Positions 23,534-34,276 of a stretch of DNA of 46,610 nt are shown here, piece by piece; the first letter of the stretch is position 1; each line of letters begins with the position of its first letter. This stretch comes from Streptomyces sp. G44. GTDB taxonomy: Bacteria; Actinomycetota; Actinomycetes; Streptomycetales; Streptomycetaceae. The DNA lies in assembly GCF_016905445.1 (NCBI RefSeq), contig NZ_JAFEXF010000034.1, positions 1 to 46,610 of the forward strand, given 5' to 3'. The translations under genes were made by a program, and so were the position numbers. The notes beneath the pieces are model-generated. The model ran no database searches, had not been told where the DNA came from, and saw only the letters and a program-made list of their open reading frames with translations.

Positions 23534-26500
23534 TCAGCCGCCCGGTTCGTCCCGCTCCCGTGCCTCATACGCGGTGAAGACCTCCCGGGCCTCGGCGCGC
23601 AGGGCCTGTGCCTGTTCCCGGTCGCCCGCGGCCTCTCGCGCCGCCGCGAGGTCGCGCAGGGTGCGGGCGCGGGGCAGCGGCAGATCCAGGGCGGCCCACA
23701 GGGCGGCCGCCTCGGTCAGGTGCTTCTCGGCGGTCTCGGGGCGGCCCGCGGCGAGTTCGCACTCGCCGATGGTGCGCAGGGCGAGGGCCTCGCCGAAGCG
23801 GTCGTGGTGGGAGCGGCAGGTGGCGAGGACGTCCCGCAGGTCGGCCGCCGCCTCCGCGCAACGGCCCAGGCGGAAGCGGCACTTGGCGCGGGCCTGCACG
23901 GCGTACGCCGACATGAGCGGGTCGCCGATGAGCCGCAGCAGATCCACCGCGTGGTCCGCGAGCTCCTCCGCCTTCTCGTACGCCCCGAGCGCGCGGTGTA
24001 CGAGGCTCAGCGAGCGCACCGTGAGCGCTTCGCCGCGGCGGCTGCCGAGCCTGCGGTAGGCCCGCAGGGATTCGTCGAGGAGGTCGAACGCCTTCTGGAG
24101 CTCGCCGAGTTCGAGGTGGACGGTGCCCGCGAAGCGGCAGGAGAGGCCGAGTCCCGGGTCGTCGTGGAGCCCGCGGAAGCCTTCGACCGCCCGGGTGAGG
24201 ACGTCCAGCGCGGCCCGCAGCCGGCCCGCTTCGCGCAGGGCGCTGCCGAGTCCGGCGAGGGCGGCGGCCCGGCCGCGCGCGTCGCCGAGCTCGGCGCAGA
24301 GCCCGGCAGCCTGACGGAAGTACGCCTGCGACTCGTCGAACCGGTCCTGCTCGTACCGGAGCTGGCCCAGGCCGATGAGCAGCAGGGCCTCGCCGGAGCG
24401 GTCCTCGGCGCGCCGGGCGGCGGCCAGGGCGGCGTCATGGCGGCGCCACCAGGCCTGGAGGCGATTGCCGACGGCGTGCGCGGACGAGCACGGGGCGGCG
24501 GCGGCCTCGCAGGCCAGGCCGTGCAGGTCGTAGGCGGCGGCCCGCTCGACGGCGGCGGCGAACGCGTCGGCCTCGGCCTCGAACCAGGCGGAGGGGTCGG
24601 CGAGCGCCCGCCGGGTGGCCTCGGGCCCGACGGGCCTGACGAGCCGGCGCATGGCGTCGGATGCGGCGCTGGCCGGGCCGCCCGAGTCCAGGAACCCGCG
24701 GTGCAGTTCGACGGCGCCGGACGGCGTGGCGGACGCGACGCGGCCGGTGAGCCAGAGACCGGCGCCGAGGGCCCTGCCGACGGCGGCGGAGCGCTCGGCG
24801 GGTGTGTCCTCGGCCTCGGCGCGTTCGGCGGCGTACACCTGCACGAGGTCGTGCGGTCGGTAGCGCGGCTGTCCGGCGCGGTCGACGACGGTGCAGTGCA
24901 GCAGCTGGGCGTCGATCAGCTGCTCCACGACGCGTTCGGCCTCGGTCTCGCTCACGTCGAGCAGGGCCGCGACCACCCAGGAGGCGACGTCGGGCGCGGC
25001 GAGCAGGCCGAGGCGGCGCAGCGCGGTGCGCGCGGGGGTGTCCAGGGCCCGGTAGCTCACGCTGAGTCCGGCGCGCACTTCGAGGTCGCCGACGGCGAGT
25101 TCGTCCAGGCGGTGGCGTTCGTCGGCGAGCCGTTCGGCGAGCGTGCGTGCCGTCCAGTGCCTGCGGGTCGCGAGGCGGGCCCCGGCGATGCGCAGGGCCA
25201 GCGGGAGGCCGCCGCACAGCTCGACGATGCGGCGGACGGCGTCCGGCTCGTCGCGCACACGCCGCTCACCGGCGACCCGGGCGAGCAGGCGGGCGCCGGG
25301 CTCCGTGTCGAGCACGTCGAGGTCGGTGCGGTGCGTGCACGGCAGGGCGGCGAGGCGGGGGCGCGCGGTGATCAGCACACCGCAGGTGGCGCTGCCCGGC
25401 AGCAGCGGACGGACCTGTGACTCGCTGCCCGCGTCGTCGAGCACGAGCAGGACGCGGCGCCCGGCGACCATGCTGCGGAAGAGGTCCCTGCGCTCGGCGT
25501 CGCCCTCGGGCGGGTCGGCGCCCAAGGCGCGCAGCAGGCGGCCGAGGACCTCGCCGGGGGCCACGGGGTCGGTGGCGCCGCGCAGTTCGGCGTAGAGCTG
25601 CCCGTCGGGGTAGGCGGCGGCGACGCGGTGCGCGGCGGTGACGCCGAGGACGGACTTGCCGACGCCGCCGGGGCCCGTCACGGCGACGACGGGCATGGCG
25701 TCGCGGGGCTCCGTCGCCGTCAGCGCGGCCCGGATCTCGCTCAGTTGTGCCTCGCGTCCGGTGAAGTCGCCGATGGCGGGCGGCAGGAGGGCGGGGGCGG
25801 GCAGCGGGCCCGCGTCGGGGGTGCGGAGGTGGTCACCGGGGGTGGGCTCACCGGCGGTCGGGGGGTGCTGCGCCGCGGGCAGCAGTTCGTCGTCGCCCCG
25901 CAGGATCGCCTCGTGCATCGCCCTCAGTCCCGGCCCCGGGTCGATGCCCAGCTCCTCGGCGAGCACGTCGCGGCCTTCGGCGTACACCGCGAGGGCGTCC
26001 GCCTGACGGCCCAGCCGGTACAGGGCGAGCATCAGCTGGCCGCGCAGCCGCTCCCGCGTGGGGTGGGTGGCGACGAGGGCGGTGAGTTCGGCGACCAGTT
26101 CCGTCTCGCGGCCCGCCTGCGCGAGGTCCGCGGCGATCCGCTCCTCCAGGGCCGCCTGCCGGGCCTCCTCCAGCTGGTCGGCCATGGCGCGCAGGGTCTC
26201 GCCGATTCCGCCGAGCGCGGGGCCGCGCCAGAGCGCGAGGGCCTCACTCAGCAGCCGGGCGGCGCTCGCGTGGTCACCGGCGGCGGCCGCCTGCCGGCCC
26301 TGTGCCGTGAGCCGCTCGAACGCGGCACGGTCCACGACGTCGGCGTCCGCGTGGATCAGGTAGCCGGGCGGCTGTGTCTCGATGACGCCGGGGGACAGCG
26401 CGCGGCGCAGCGCCGACACGTACGACTGGATGAGGGACCGTGCGGTGTCGGGCGGTTTGTCGCCCCAGATCGCGTCGATCAGGGCGTCGGCGGAGACCAC

Positions 26501-26638
26501 GCGGCCGGGTTCCAGGAGCAGCGCCGCGAGCAGCGCCCGGGGCTTGGGGCCGCCCAGGGCCAGGCGGCGGCCCTCGCGCCATGCCTCGACCGGGCCCAGC
26601 AAGCGGAAGTGCATGTCCGTGTCCACGCCCGTCTCCAT
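23534..26638 (-). CDS. AfsR/SARP-type regulator with BTAD, NB-ARC ATPase and TPR domains
   Basis: The 1,034-residue protein has the AfsR plan. An OmpR-like winged helix (residues about 10-100: FRLLGPVEAW, PKPRALLAALLLEPGRVVS, LIQSYVSALRRAL) is followed by the bacterial transcriptional activator domain to about 260, an NB-ARC ATPase with Walker A GPGGVGKSVL and Walker B VLLVLDDAGSE, and about ten C-terminal TPRs. AfsR-like activators control secondary metabolism and differentiation; the target here is not evident, and no biosynthetic cluster is in view. The ATG at 26638 is preferred over the internal one at 26614 because AAGGA lies 5 nt upstream. It is divergent from the phosphatase-like gene. 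Confidence 0.93.
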   Translation of the reverse strand: METGVDTDMHFRLLGPVEAWREGRRLALGGPKPRALLAALLLEPGRVVSADALIDAIWGDKPPDTARSLIQSYVSALRRALSPGVIETQPPGYLIHADADVVDRAAFERLTAQGRQAAAAGDHASAARLLSEALALWRGPALGGIGETLRAMADQLEEARQAALEERIAADLAQAGRETELVAELTALVATHPTRERLRGQLMLALYRLGRQADALAVYAEGRDVLAEELGIDPGPGLRAMHEAILRGDDELLPAAQHPPTAGEPTPGDHLRTPDAGPLPAPALLPPAIGDFTGREAQLSEIRAALTATEPRDAMPVVAVTGPGGVGKSVLGVTAAHRVAAAYPDGQLYAELRGATDPVAPGEVLGRLLRALGADPPEGDAERRDLFRSMVAGRRVLLVLDDAGSESQVRPLLPGSATCGVLITARPRLAALPCTHRTDLDVLDTEPGARLLARVAGERRVRDEPDAVRRIVELCGGLPLALRIAGARLATRRHWTARTLAERLADERHRLDELAVGDLEVRAGLSVSYRALDTPARTALRRLGLLAAPDVASWVVAALLDVSETEAERVVEQLIDAQLLHCTVVDRAGQPRYRPHDLVQVYAAERAEAEDTPAERSAAVGRALGAGLWLTGRVASATPSGAVELHRGFLDSGGPASAASDAMRRLVRPVGPEATRRALADPSAWFEAEADAFAAAVERAAAYDLHGLACEAAAAPCSSAHAVGNRLQAWWRRHDAALAAARRAEDRSGEALLLIGLGQLRYEQDRFDESQAYFRQAAGLCAELGDARGRAAALAGLGSALREAGRLRAALDVLTRAVEGFRGLHDDPGLGLSCRFAGTVHLELGELQKAFDLLDESLRAYRRLGSRRGEALTVRSLSLVHRALGAYEKAEELADHAVDLLRLIGDPLMSAYAVQARAKCRFRLGRCAEAAADLRDVLATCRSHHDRFGEALALRTIGECELAAGRPETAEKHLTEAAALWAALDLPLPRARTLRDLAAAREAAGDREQAQALRAEAREVFTAYEARERDEPGG

Positions 26639-26814
26639 GGGTCCTTGCCCCGCACCGCCCCCGCTCCCCGCTCCCCCGCCCCTCACCACGGCCACCCCGG
26701 TCGACTGGTCATGGTACGTCCGCTCGGCCTCGACCGGCCGCCGCGCAGTGGGAATCAGCCATGCGTGGCACGCGCCTGACGCAGAGTGGACGTCTACAGG
26801 GAAGGCAGGAACCG

Positions 26815-27441
26815 ATGCGCAGCTTGTACGTCATCGCCCATCCGGAGGCGACCCACCATGTCGAGCGGGTGGTGGGCGGCTGGCACGACTCGGCCCTCAC
26901 GGCGGCCGGGCTGAGCGCGGCGGCCTCGATCGCCGGGGCTCTGCGGGAGCGGATCCCCGAGGGCGCGGAGGTGGAGGTGGTCTCCTCGGACCTGCGCCGC
27001 GCCCGGCAGACGGCACAGGCCGCGGCCTGGCTCTTCGGTGTGCCGGTGGTCCTGGAGCGCGGGCTGCGCGAGAAGTCCTACGGAGAGGCGGAGGGGCGCC
27101 CACAGGAGTGGCTGGACCGGCGGTTCGTCCCGCCGCCGGCGGCCGGTGACCGGATGGGGCACCACGAGGGCGTGGCGGGTGCAGAGACCAGGGGCGAGTG
27201 CGCGCGGCGCGTCTACGACGTCATGGACGGGCTGCTGCGCCGCCCGTGCGCGCACCGGATCGTCGTCACGCACGGCTTCGCGCTGACGTTCGTCGTGGCG
27301 GCCTGGATCGGGATGCCGTACGAGACGGTGGGCTCGGTCAGTTTCCTGGCGCCCAGCGGCAGCATCACCGTGCTGCGCGAGGACGACTTCTTCCACAACC
27401 GGCAGGTCGTCAGCCTCGGCGACACGCGTCACCTCGGCTGA
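26815..27441 (+). CDS. Histidine phosphatase superfamily protein with altered RHG motif
   Basis: The 208-residue protein aligns with cofactor-independent phosphoglycerate-mutase-like phosphatases along its length: GGWHDSALTAAGLSAA, SSDLRRARQTAQAA, REKSYGEAEGRPQEW and the second-His motif VVTHGFALTFV are all present. The N-terminal catalytic triad that should read RHG is instead AHP (Ala8, His9, Pro10). The phosphohistidine is kept but the neighbouring Arg is lost, so activity may differ from the family. The end, EDDFFHNRQVVSLGDT, looks conserved. The ATG at 26815 has AAGGCAGGA upstream. Confidence 0.85.
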   Translation: MRSLYVIAHPEATHHVERVVGGWHDSALTAAGLSAAASIAGALRERIPEGAEVEVVSSDLRRARQTAQAAAWLFGVPVVLERGLREKSYGEAEGRPQEWLDRRFVPPPAAGDRMGHHEGVAGAETRGECARRVYDVMDGLLRRPCAHRIVVTHGFALTFVVAAWIGMPYETVGSVSFLAPSGSITVLREDDFFHNRQVVSLGDTRHLG

Positions 27442-27460
27442 CGACCCGCGGCCGGCCGGG

Positions 27461-28825
27461 TCAGGCGCCGCTCGCGTCCAGCATGTCCTCGCGCTCGACG
27501 ATCTTCACGCGCTCGCGGCCCTGGGGCTCGCCCAGCGCCTTCTCCGCGGCGTCGAGGCGGTACCAGCCGTCCCACGTGGTGAAGCGGACGTCGCGCTCCT
27601 CGAGGAAGGCGTCCACGGCTTCCGGGGCGGGCGTCTCGGGGGTGAGCAGGCGGCCGTTCTCGCGGTCGTCCAGGAGGCTCGCGACGGTCTCGTTGGCGTC
27701 GCCCTTGGTGTGGCCGATGAGGCCCACGGGGCCGCGCCGGATCCATCCGGTGACGTACGTCGACGCCAGGTGCTCGCCGGTCTCCTGGATGACCCGGCCC
27801 GCCTGGTCGGGGACCGTGCCCGAGGCTACGTCCCAGGGCAGCTTGGGCAGTTCGTCGGAGAGGTAGCCCACGGCGCGGTAGACAGCGCCGAGGTCCCAGT
27901 CCTTGAACTCGCCGGTGCCCTTGACGTTGCCGGTGCCGTCGAGGGCGGTGCGCTCGGTGCGCAGGCCGACGACCTTGCCGTCCTCGCCGAGGATCTCGAC
28001 GGGCGACTCGAAGAAGTGCAGGAACAGCTTGTGCGGGCGGTCGCCGACGTCGCGGATGGCCCAGTTCTCCAGGGTCTTGGCGACCATGTCGGCCTGCTTG
28101 TTGCCGCGCCGCGTGGCGATCGACCCGTCGTCGTAGTCGATGTCCTCGGGGTCGACGATGACCTCGATGTTCGGGGAGTGGTCCAGCTCCCGCAGCTCCA
28201 TGGGGCTGAACTTCGCCTGGGCGGGGCCGCGGCGGCCGAAGACGTGGATCTCCTTGGCCCTGTTGGCCTTGAGGCCCTCGTACACGTTCGCCGGGATCTC
28301 GGTGGGCAGCAGCTCGTCGGCGGTCTTGGCGAGGACGCGGGCCACGTCGAGGGCGACGTTGCCGACGCCGAGTACGGCGACCTTCTCCGCCTCCAGCGGC
28401 CAGGTCCGCGGCACGTCGGGGTGGCCGTCGTACCAGGAGACGAAGTCGGCGGCGCCGTAGGAGCCGTCGAGGTCGATGCCGGGTATGTCCAGGGCCCGGT
28501 CGGCGGTCGCCCCGGTGGAGAAGATCACCGCGTCGTAGAAGGTTCGCAGGTCGTCCAGGCTGATGTCGCGCGGGTAGTCGACGTTGCCGAAGAGGCGGAT
28601 CTGGGGCTTGTCGAGCACCTGGTGCAGGGCCGTGATGATGCCCTTGATCCGCGGGTGGTCGGGGGCGACGCCGTAACGGATCAGGCCGAAGGGGGCCGGC
28701 ATCCGCTCGAAGAGGTCGATCGACACACCGGGTTCGACGGCCACCGCGGACTTCAGCAGCGCGTCGGCAGCGTAGATCCCGGCCGGACCGGCTCCGACAA
28801 TGGCTACCCGCAGAGGGCGAGGCAT
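27461..28825 (-). CDS. fprA: FprA-type NADPH-ferredoxin reductase
   Basis: The 454-residue protein matches the adrenodoxin-reductase-like FprA family in length and motifs: FAD site VAIVGAGPAGIYAADALL, the FERMPAPFGLIRYGVAPDHP segment, the NADP site VAVLGVGNVALDVARVL and FGRRGPAQAKFSPMELREL, and the C-terminal GWIRRGPVGLIGHTKGDA. It passes electrons from NADPH to ferredoxins, for instance for cytochromes P450 or iron-sulfur assembly. The ATG at 28825 follows AAGGGAA; a GTG at 28861 would add 12 residues and overlap less well with the family. An iron-box-like site at 28872-28890 lies upstream and may link expression to iron status. Confidence 0.95.
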   Translation of the reverse strand: MPRPLRVAIVGAGPAGIYAADALLKSAVAVEPGVSIDLFERMPAPFGLIRYGVAPDHPRIKGIITALHQVLDKPQIRLFGNVDYPRDISLDDLRTFYDAVIFSTGATADRALDIPGIDLDGSYGAADFVSWYDGHPDVPRTWPLEAEKVAVLGVGNVALDVARVLAKTADELLPTEIPANVYEGLKANRAKEIHVFGRRGPAQAKFSPMELRELDHSPNIEVIVDPEDIDYDDGSIATRRGNKQADMVAKTLENWAIRDVGDRPHKLFLHFFESPVEILGEDGKVVGLRTERTALDGTGNVKGTGEFKDWDLGAVYRAVGYLSDELPKLPWDVASGTVPDQAGRVIQETGEHLASTYVTGWIRRGPVGLIGHTKGDANETVASLLDDRENGRLLTPETPAPEAVDAFLEERDVRFTTWDGWYRLDAAEKALGEPQGRERVKIVEREDMLDASGA

Positions 28826-28871
28826 GTTCAGGTTCCCTTCGAGCGGTGATGGGGTACTCACCGGGGAAGCC

Positions 28872-28890
28872 TAAGCTAAGGCAAGCCTAA
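28872..28890. promoter_or_regulatory. Iron-box-like site (DtxR/DmdR/IdeR type) upstream of fprA
   Basis: TAAGCTAAGGCAAGCCTAA matches the DtxR-family consensus TTAGGTTAGGCTAACCTAA at 14 of 19 positions, including the TAA ends and central AGGC. It ends about 47 bp before the fprA start and lies in an otherwise GC-rich region. A minus-strand TACATACT stretch next to it could be the -10 element. Binding by an iron-dependent repressor is inference. Confidence 0.6.
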
Positions 28891-28918
28891 GTATGTAGCC
28901 GGGTCAGGTTTATGACCC

Positions 28919-28935
28919 CATAAGGCCGCCTTATG
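28919..28935. promoter_or_regulatory. 17-bp perfect palindrome upstream of fprA
   Basis: CATAAGGC (28919-28926) and GCCTTATG (28928-28935) are perfect inverted repeats around one C. It lies between the iron-box-like site and the katG terminator. An operator is more likely than a terminator because the arms are AT-rich at the ends and the loop would be too short. The regulator is unknown. Confidence 0.5.
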
Positions 28936-28948
28936 AGTCCCGCGACGG

Positions 28949-28976
28949 CCCGGCCGGCCCTCACGGGCCGGCCGGG
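28949..28976 (-). terminator. katG transcription terminator
   Basis: CCCGGCCGGCCC (28949-28960) and GGGCCGGCCGGG (28965-28976) form a perfect 12-bp stem with a TCAC loop, beginning 4 bp after the katG stop codon. No U tract is present, as is usual in this genus. Confidence 0.85.
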
Positions 28977-28980
28977 ACGG

Positions 28981-31248
<2,268 letters not shown>

Positions 31249-31392
31249 TCACACTGCTCGGGAGCTGCGGACGTCACCAAAAACGGGGCGGTGCGCGCGC
31301 CGCATGGATCGCCCGTGACCGGGTACCCGGCTCCGCGGCGAACGGACCCGTCTCCTGAAGTCACGTACTTTTCCCTGCTGTTGCCCTGTCCC

Positions 31393-31439
31393 TTGGCTAC
31401 GGCCGGAGCCGATCCTACGATGGACCAAGTCCAAGTCAA
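31393..31439. promoter_or_regulatory. Overlapping divergent promoters of katG and the fur-type gene, with a dyad
   Basis: On the minus strand, TTGACT (31434-31439) and TAGGAT (31412-31417) are 16 bp apart and would drive katG. On the plus strand, TTGGCT (31393-31398) and TACGAT (31416-31421) are 17 bp apart and would drive the fur-type gene. The -10 elements overlap. GGACCAAGTCC (31422-31432) forms a dyad, and CCAAGT is directly repeated from 31425 to 31436, inside the katG spacer, where a bound Fur protein would block both. Confidence 0.7.
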
Positions 31440-31499
31440 TACGGCGGACAAGCCCATGAGAAGTCAGTTGTCGGACGACGCACACGAAGGCTGGTGGCA

Positions 31500-31916
31500 A
31501 TGAGTGACCTGCTGGAACGGCTGCGCGGGCGCGGCTGGCGGCTGACCGCTCAGCGCCGGGTGGTCGCCGAGGTGCTCAACGGCGACCACGTCCACCTCAC
31601 CGCGGACGAGGTGCTCGCGCGCGCCACCGACCGGCTGCCGGAGATCTCGCGCGCCACGGTCTACAACACCCTCGGTGAACTGGTCTCGCTCGGCGAGGTC
31701 CTGGAGGTGGCCACGGACGGCCGCGCCAAGCGCTACGACCCCAACGCCCACCGCCCCCACCAGCACTTGGTCTGCTCGGACTGCGGCGCGATCCGGGACG
31801 TCCACCCCTCCGGCGATCCGCTGAGCGCCCTGCCGGACTCGGAGAGGTTCGGCTTCACCGTCTCCGCGGTCGAGATGACGTACCGGGGCCACTGCCCGGA
31901 CTGCGCCCGCGCCTGA
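31500..31916 (+). CDS. Fur-family peroxide-responsive regulator (CatR/PerR type)
   Basis: The 138-residue protein has the Fur winged helix (RLTAQRRVVAEVL, then ISRATVYNTLGEL), the metal-site region HRPHQHLVCSDCG and a C-terminal CPDC pair for structural zinc. Sequence features such as DLLERLRGRGWRLTAQRRVV are those I associate with Streptomyces CatR-type repressors, which are oxidised by peroxide and then release catalase genes. The divergent katG is the natural target. The ATG at 31500 is 9 nt from GAAGG; a GTG at 31494 is possible but too close to it. Confidence 0.9.
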   Translation: MSDLLERLRGRGWRLTAQRRVVAEVLNGDHVHLTADEVLARATDRLPEISRATVYNTLGELVSLGEVLEVATDGRAKRYDPNAHRPHQHLVCSDCGAIRDVHPSGDPLSALPDSERFGFTVSAVEMTYRGHCPDCARA

Positions 31917-31940
31917 GGCACGGGCGCGGCCCGGCTCCCG

Positions 31941-33662
31941 CTACGGCGCCATCTCGTACGCGCCCGCCAGCGACTCGACGGTCTCCCACACACGCGCGGA
32001 GCGGGCCTCGTCGACGACCGGGCGCCGCACCGCGCCCAGTGCCCAGCGCTGCTGCTCCTCGGTGGCGGAGTCCTTGCCGTGCAGTTCGACGGCGTGCGCG
32101 GAGAAGTCGCGTACGAGGACGGCGAACAGCTCGTCGAGGACGTCCTCGTCGAGCCCGGTCAGGCGCGCCTGCTCCAGGATCAGCTGGCCGTGCACGACCA
32201 GCGCGAACAGCTGGCCGACGGCGAGGAGGAGGTCGAGGTCACGGCTCTGCTCCTCACCGGGGGCGGCCGTCGTGACGAACTCGCACAAGGCGTCCGCCTG
32301 CTCCCGGAAGCGGGCCACGTTCGCCACCGGGGCGTACGCGTCGTAGGCGGTGCGCCAGTCGTGGAAGCGTACGGAGCCCAGGCCGCGGGCCGGTCCCTGC
32401 CGGAAGAGGAACGCGTCGTCGGCCGCGTCGAGCCGGGTGGGCACGGGCGCGTACTCGGCCGGGTCCAGCAGGTGGTTGCGCATGAACTTGAGGATCAGCG
32501 CGAGGTTGACGTGGACCGTGCCCTCCAGCTTGGGCAGTCCCCGGATCTCGATCGCGGCCTGGGCGAAGTAGTTGTCCTTCTCGAAGCCCTTGGCGGCGAT
32601 GACGTCCCACATCAGGTCGATGACCTTCTCGCCCTCCGTGGTGACCTTCATCTTCGTCATCGGGTTGAAGAGGAGGTAACGGCGGTCGTCGGGCCCGGCG
32701 GAGCGGAAGTAGTCGACGGCGCGGTCGCTGAACAGCTTCATGCCGACGAGACGGACGTAGGCGTCGGTCAGCTCGCGGCGCACGTGCGGGAAGGCGGTGA
32801 CGGGACGCCCGTACAAGATGCGGTGGTGCGCGTGGGTGACGGCCTCGTACATCGCGTGCTCGCAGATGCCGATCGAGGCGGTGCAGAGGTTGAACTTGCC
32901 GACGTTGACGGTGTTCAGCGCGGCGTCGAAGGCGGCACGGCCGGTGTGCAGGACGCCCTCGGGGCCGACCGGGTAGTCCTCCAGGCGGAACTCGCTCACG
33001 TACTTCGAGGAGTCGACGACGTTCTTGACCAGGTGGTACGCCTCGTGGCGGCTGTCGGCGGCGAAGAAAACGTACCCGTCGGGGCCCTCGACGTCGGTGC
33101 GGCGGCCGAAGACGGAGACCAGCCCGGCGGCGTTGCCGTTGCCGATGTAGTACTTGGAGCCGCTCGCCCGGAAACCGCCGGCGCCATCGGGCTCCAGCAG
33201 CATGTCCGTGGAGTAGATGTCGGCGCCGTGGGCCTTCTCCGACAGGCCGAAGGCGAACACCTCGCCCTGGGCCAGGAGTTCGGCCGCCCGCGCACGCGCC
33301 GCCTCGTTGCCGCTCTGCCACACCGGGCCGAGGCCGAGGATCGTCACCTGCCAGGCGTACCAGTAGTCGAGCCCGTAGAAGCCGAAGATCTCGTTGAGGG
33401 CGGCGATCCGGGCGGTGTCCCACCGCTTGTCCGGGCCGTCCTCGGCGGCTGAGGCCGGGGTGAGGAAGGTCGCGAACAGCTTCTCCTTGGCGGAGAACTC
33501 CAGGAAGTCCGCCAGCCAGGCGCGGGAGCGGTAGTCCTCGATCAGCCTGCGCTTGCCGCGGGCCTCGAACCAGTCGACGGTGGCGCGCAGCAGCCTGCGG
33601 GTCTCGGGGTCGAAGTGCGTCGGGTCGTAGGTGCGGGGGTTGAACAGCAGCGCGTCGGCCAT
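31941..33662 (-). CDS. Acyl-CoA dehydrogenase family protein
   Basis: The 573-residue protein is longer than typical acyl-CoA dehydrogenases and resembles the acyl-CoA dehydrogenase/oxidase-like branch. It shows the substrate/FAD-binding stretch FAFGLSEKAHGADIYSTDM, the beta-domain SKYYIGNGNAAGLVSVFGR and a helical C-terminal domain with NPMTKMKVTTEGEK. The catalytic Glu is not obvious. The substrate is unknown. A PadR regulator gene lies 45 bp upstream on the same strand, so the two probably share one transcript controlled by the palindrome at 34277. The ATG at 33662 has an AGGAAGAGG stretch upstream. Confidence 0.88.
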   Translation of the reverse strand: MADALLFNPRTYDPTHFDPETRRLLRATVDWFEARGKRRLIEDYRSRAWLADFLEFSAKEKLFATFLTPASAAEDGPDKRWDTARIAALNEIFGFYGLDYWYAWQVTILGLGPVWQSGNEAARARAAELLAQGEVFAFGLSEKAHGADIYSTDMLLEPDGAGGFRASGSKYYIGNGNAAGLVSVFGRRTDVEGPDGYVFFAADSRHEAYHLVKNVVDSSKYVSEFRLEDYPVGPEGVLHTGRAAFDAALNTVNVGKFNLCTASIGICEHAMYEAVTHAHHRILYGRPVTAFPHVRRELTDAYVRLVGMKLFSDRAVDYFRSAGPDDRRYLLFNPMTKMKVTTEGEKVIDLMWDVIAAKGFEKDNYFAQAAIEIRGLPKLEGTVHVNLALILKFMRNHLLDPAEYAPVPTRLDAADDAFLFRQGPARGLGSVRFHDWRTAYDAYAPVANVARFREQADALCEFVTTAAPGEEQSRDLDLLLAVGQLFALVVHGQLILEQARLTGLDEDVLDELFAVLVRDFSAHAVELHGKDSATEEQQRWALGAVRRPVVDEARSARVWETVESLAGAYEMAP

Positions 33663-33707
33663 GGGGGTTCGCCTCTTCCTGAGGGGAGTGGGGTCAAGGG
33701 GCGCGGC

Positions 33708-34265
33708 TCAGCCCTGGGGGCCGAGCCGGTGGAGGGTGTCGAGCACGTCGTCGAGCCAGGCGAGCGTCATGCGTTCGTACGCGATGCCGCCGCGCAGGAC
33801 GACATGCTGGAGCTCCTGCCCGGCGTCGGGCGGCGCGGGGGCCTCGGGGCCGGTGAAGTCCCGCCGCTCCCCGGCGAGGTAGCGCGCGAGCCGGTCGGCG
33901 TGCTCCTGGCGGTACCGCTCGACCTCGCGGATCAGCGCGGCCGGGTCGTCGAAAGCCGCGCCGCGGATCTTCACGGCGAGTTCGTGCCGGACGCTCTCGG
34001 GCGCGATGGGCTCGTGCAGCCACCCGGACAGGGCGGAGCGGCCCAGGGCGGTGACGGAGTACTCCTTCTTGTCCGGCCGCGCCTGTTGCGCCACCTCGTG
34101 GGCGTCGATCCAGCCGTCGCCCTCCATCCGCTTGAGGACGCGGTAGATCTGCTGGTGGGTGGCGGTCCAGAAGTACCCGATGGACCGCTCGAACCGCCGG
34201 GCCAGCTCATAGCCGGAGCCCGGCTTCTCCAGCAGCGAGACGAGGATCGCGTGCTCTAGCACCAT
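33708..34265 (-). CDS. PadR-family transcriptional regulator
   Basis: The 185-residue protein has an N-terminal winged helix (EHAILVSLLEKPGSGYELAR, then HQQIYRVLKRMEGDGWI) and a C-terminal Vir-like helical domain, the two-domain PadR type. It is the first gene of a unit with an acyl-CoA dehydrogenase. The ATG at 34265 has AAGGA 8 nt upstream. A perfect 9+4+9 palindrome begins 12 bp before the start codon, so a bound regulator would cover the region of the ribosome-binding site and the promoter; autoregulation is very likely. The effector is unknown. Confidence 0.93.
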   Translation of the reverse strand: MVLEHAILVSLLEKPGSGYELARRFERSIGYFWTATHQQIYRVLKRMEGDGWIDAHEVAQQARPDKKEYSVTALGRSALSGWLHEPIAPESVRHELAVKIRGAAFDDPAALIREVERYRQEHADRLARYLAGERRDFTGPEAPAPPDAGQELQHVVLRGGIAYERMTLAWLDDVLDTLHRLGPQG

Positions 34266-34276
34266 GCGCCGATCCT

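Noticed and set aside
22634..25420. 928-codon plus-strand open frame opposite the VanX-like and AfsR-like genes
   Set aside because: It is antisense to two well supported genes and shows no recognisable domain or start signal.
23534..27441. Antibiotic biosynthetic cluster around the AfsR-like regulator
   Set aside because: No polyketide, peptide synthetase, terpene or lanthipeptide genes are in the flanks; the regulator appears to stand alone.
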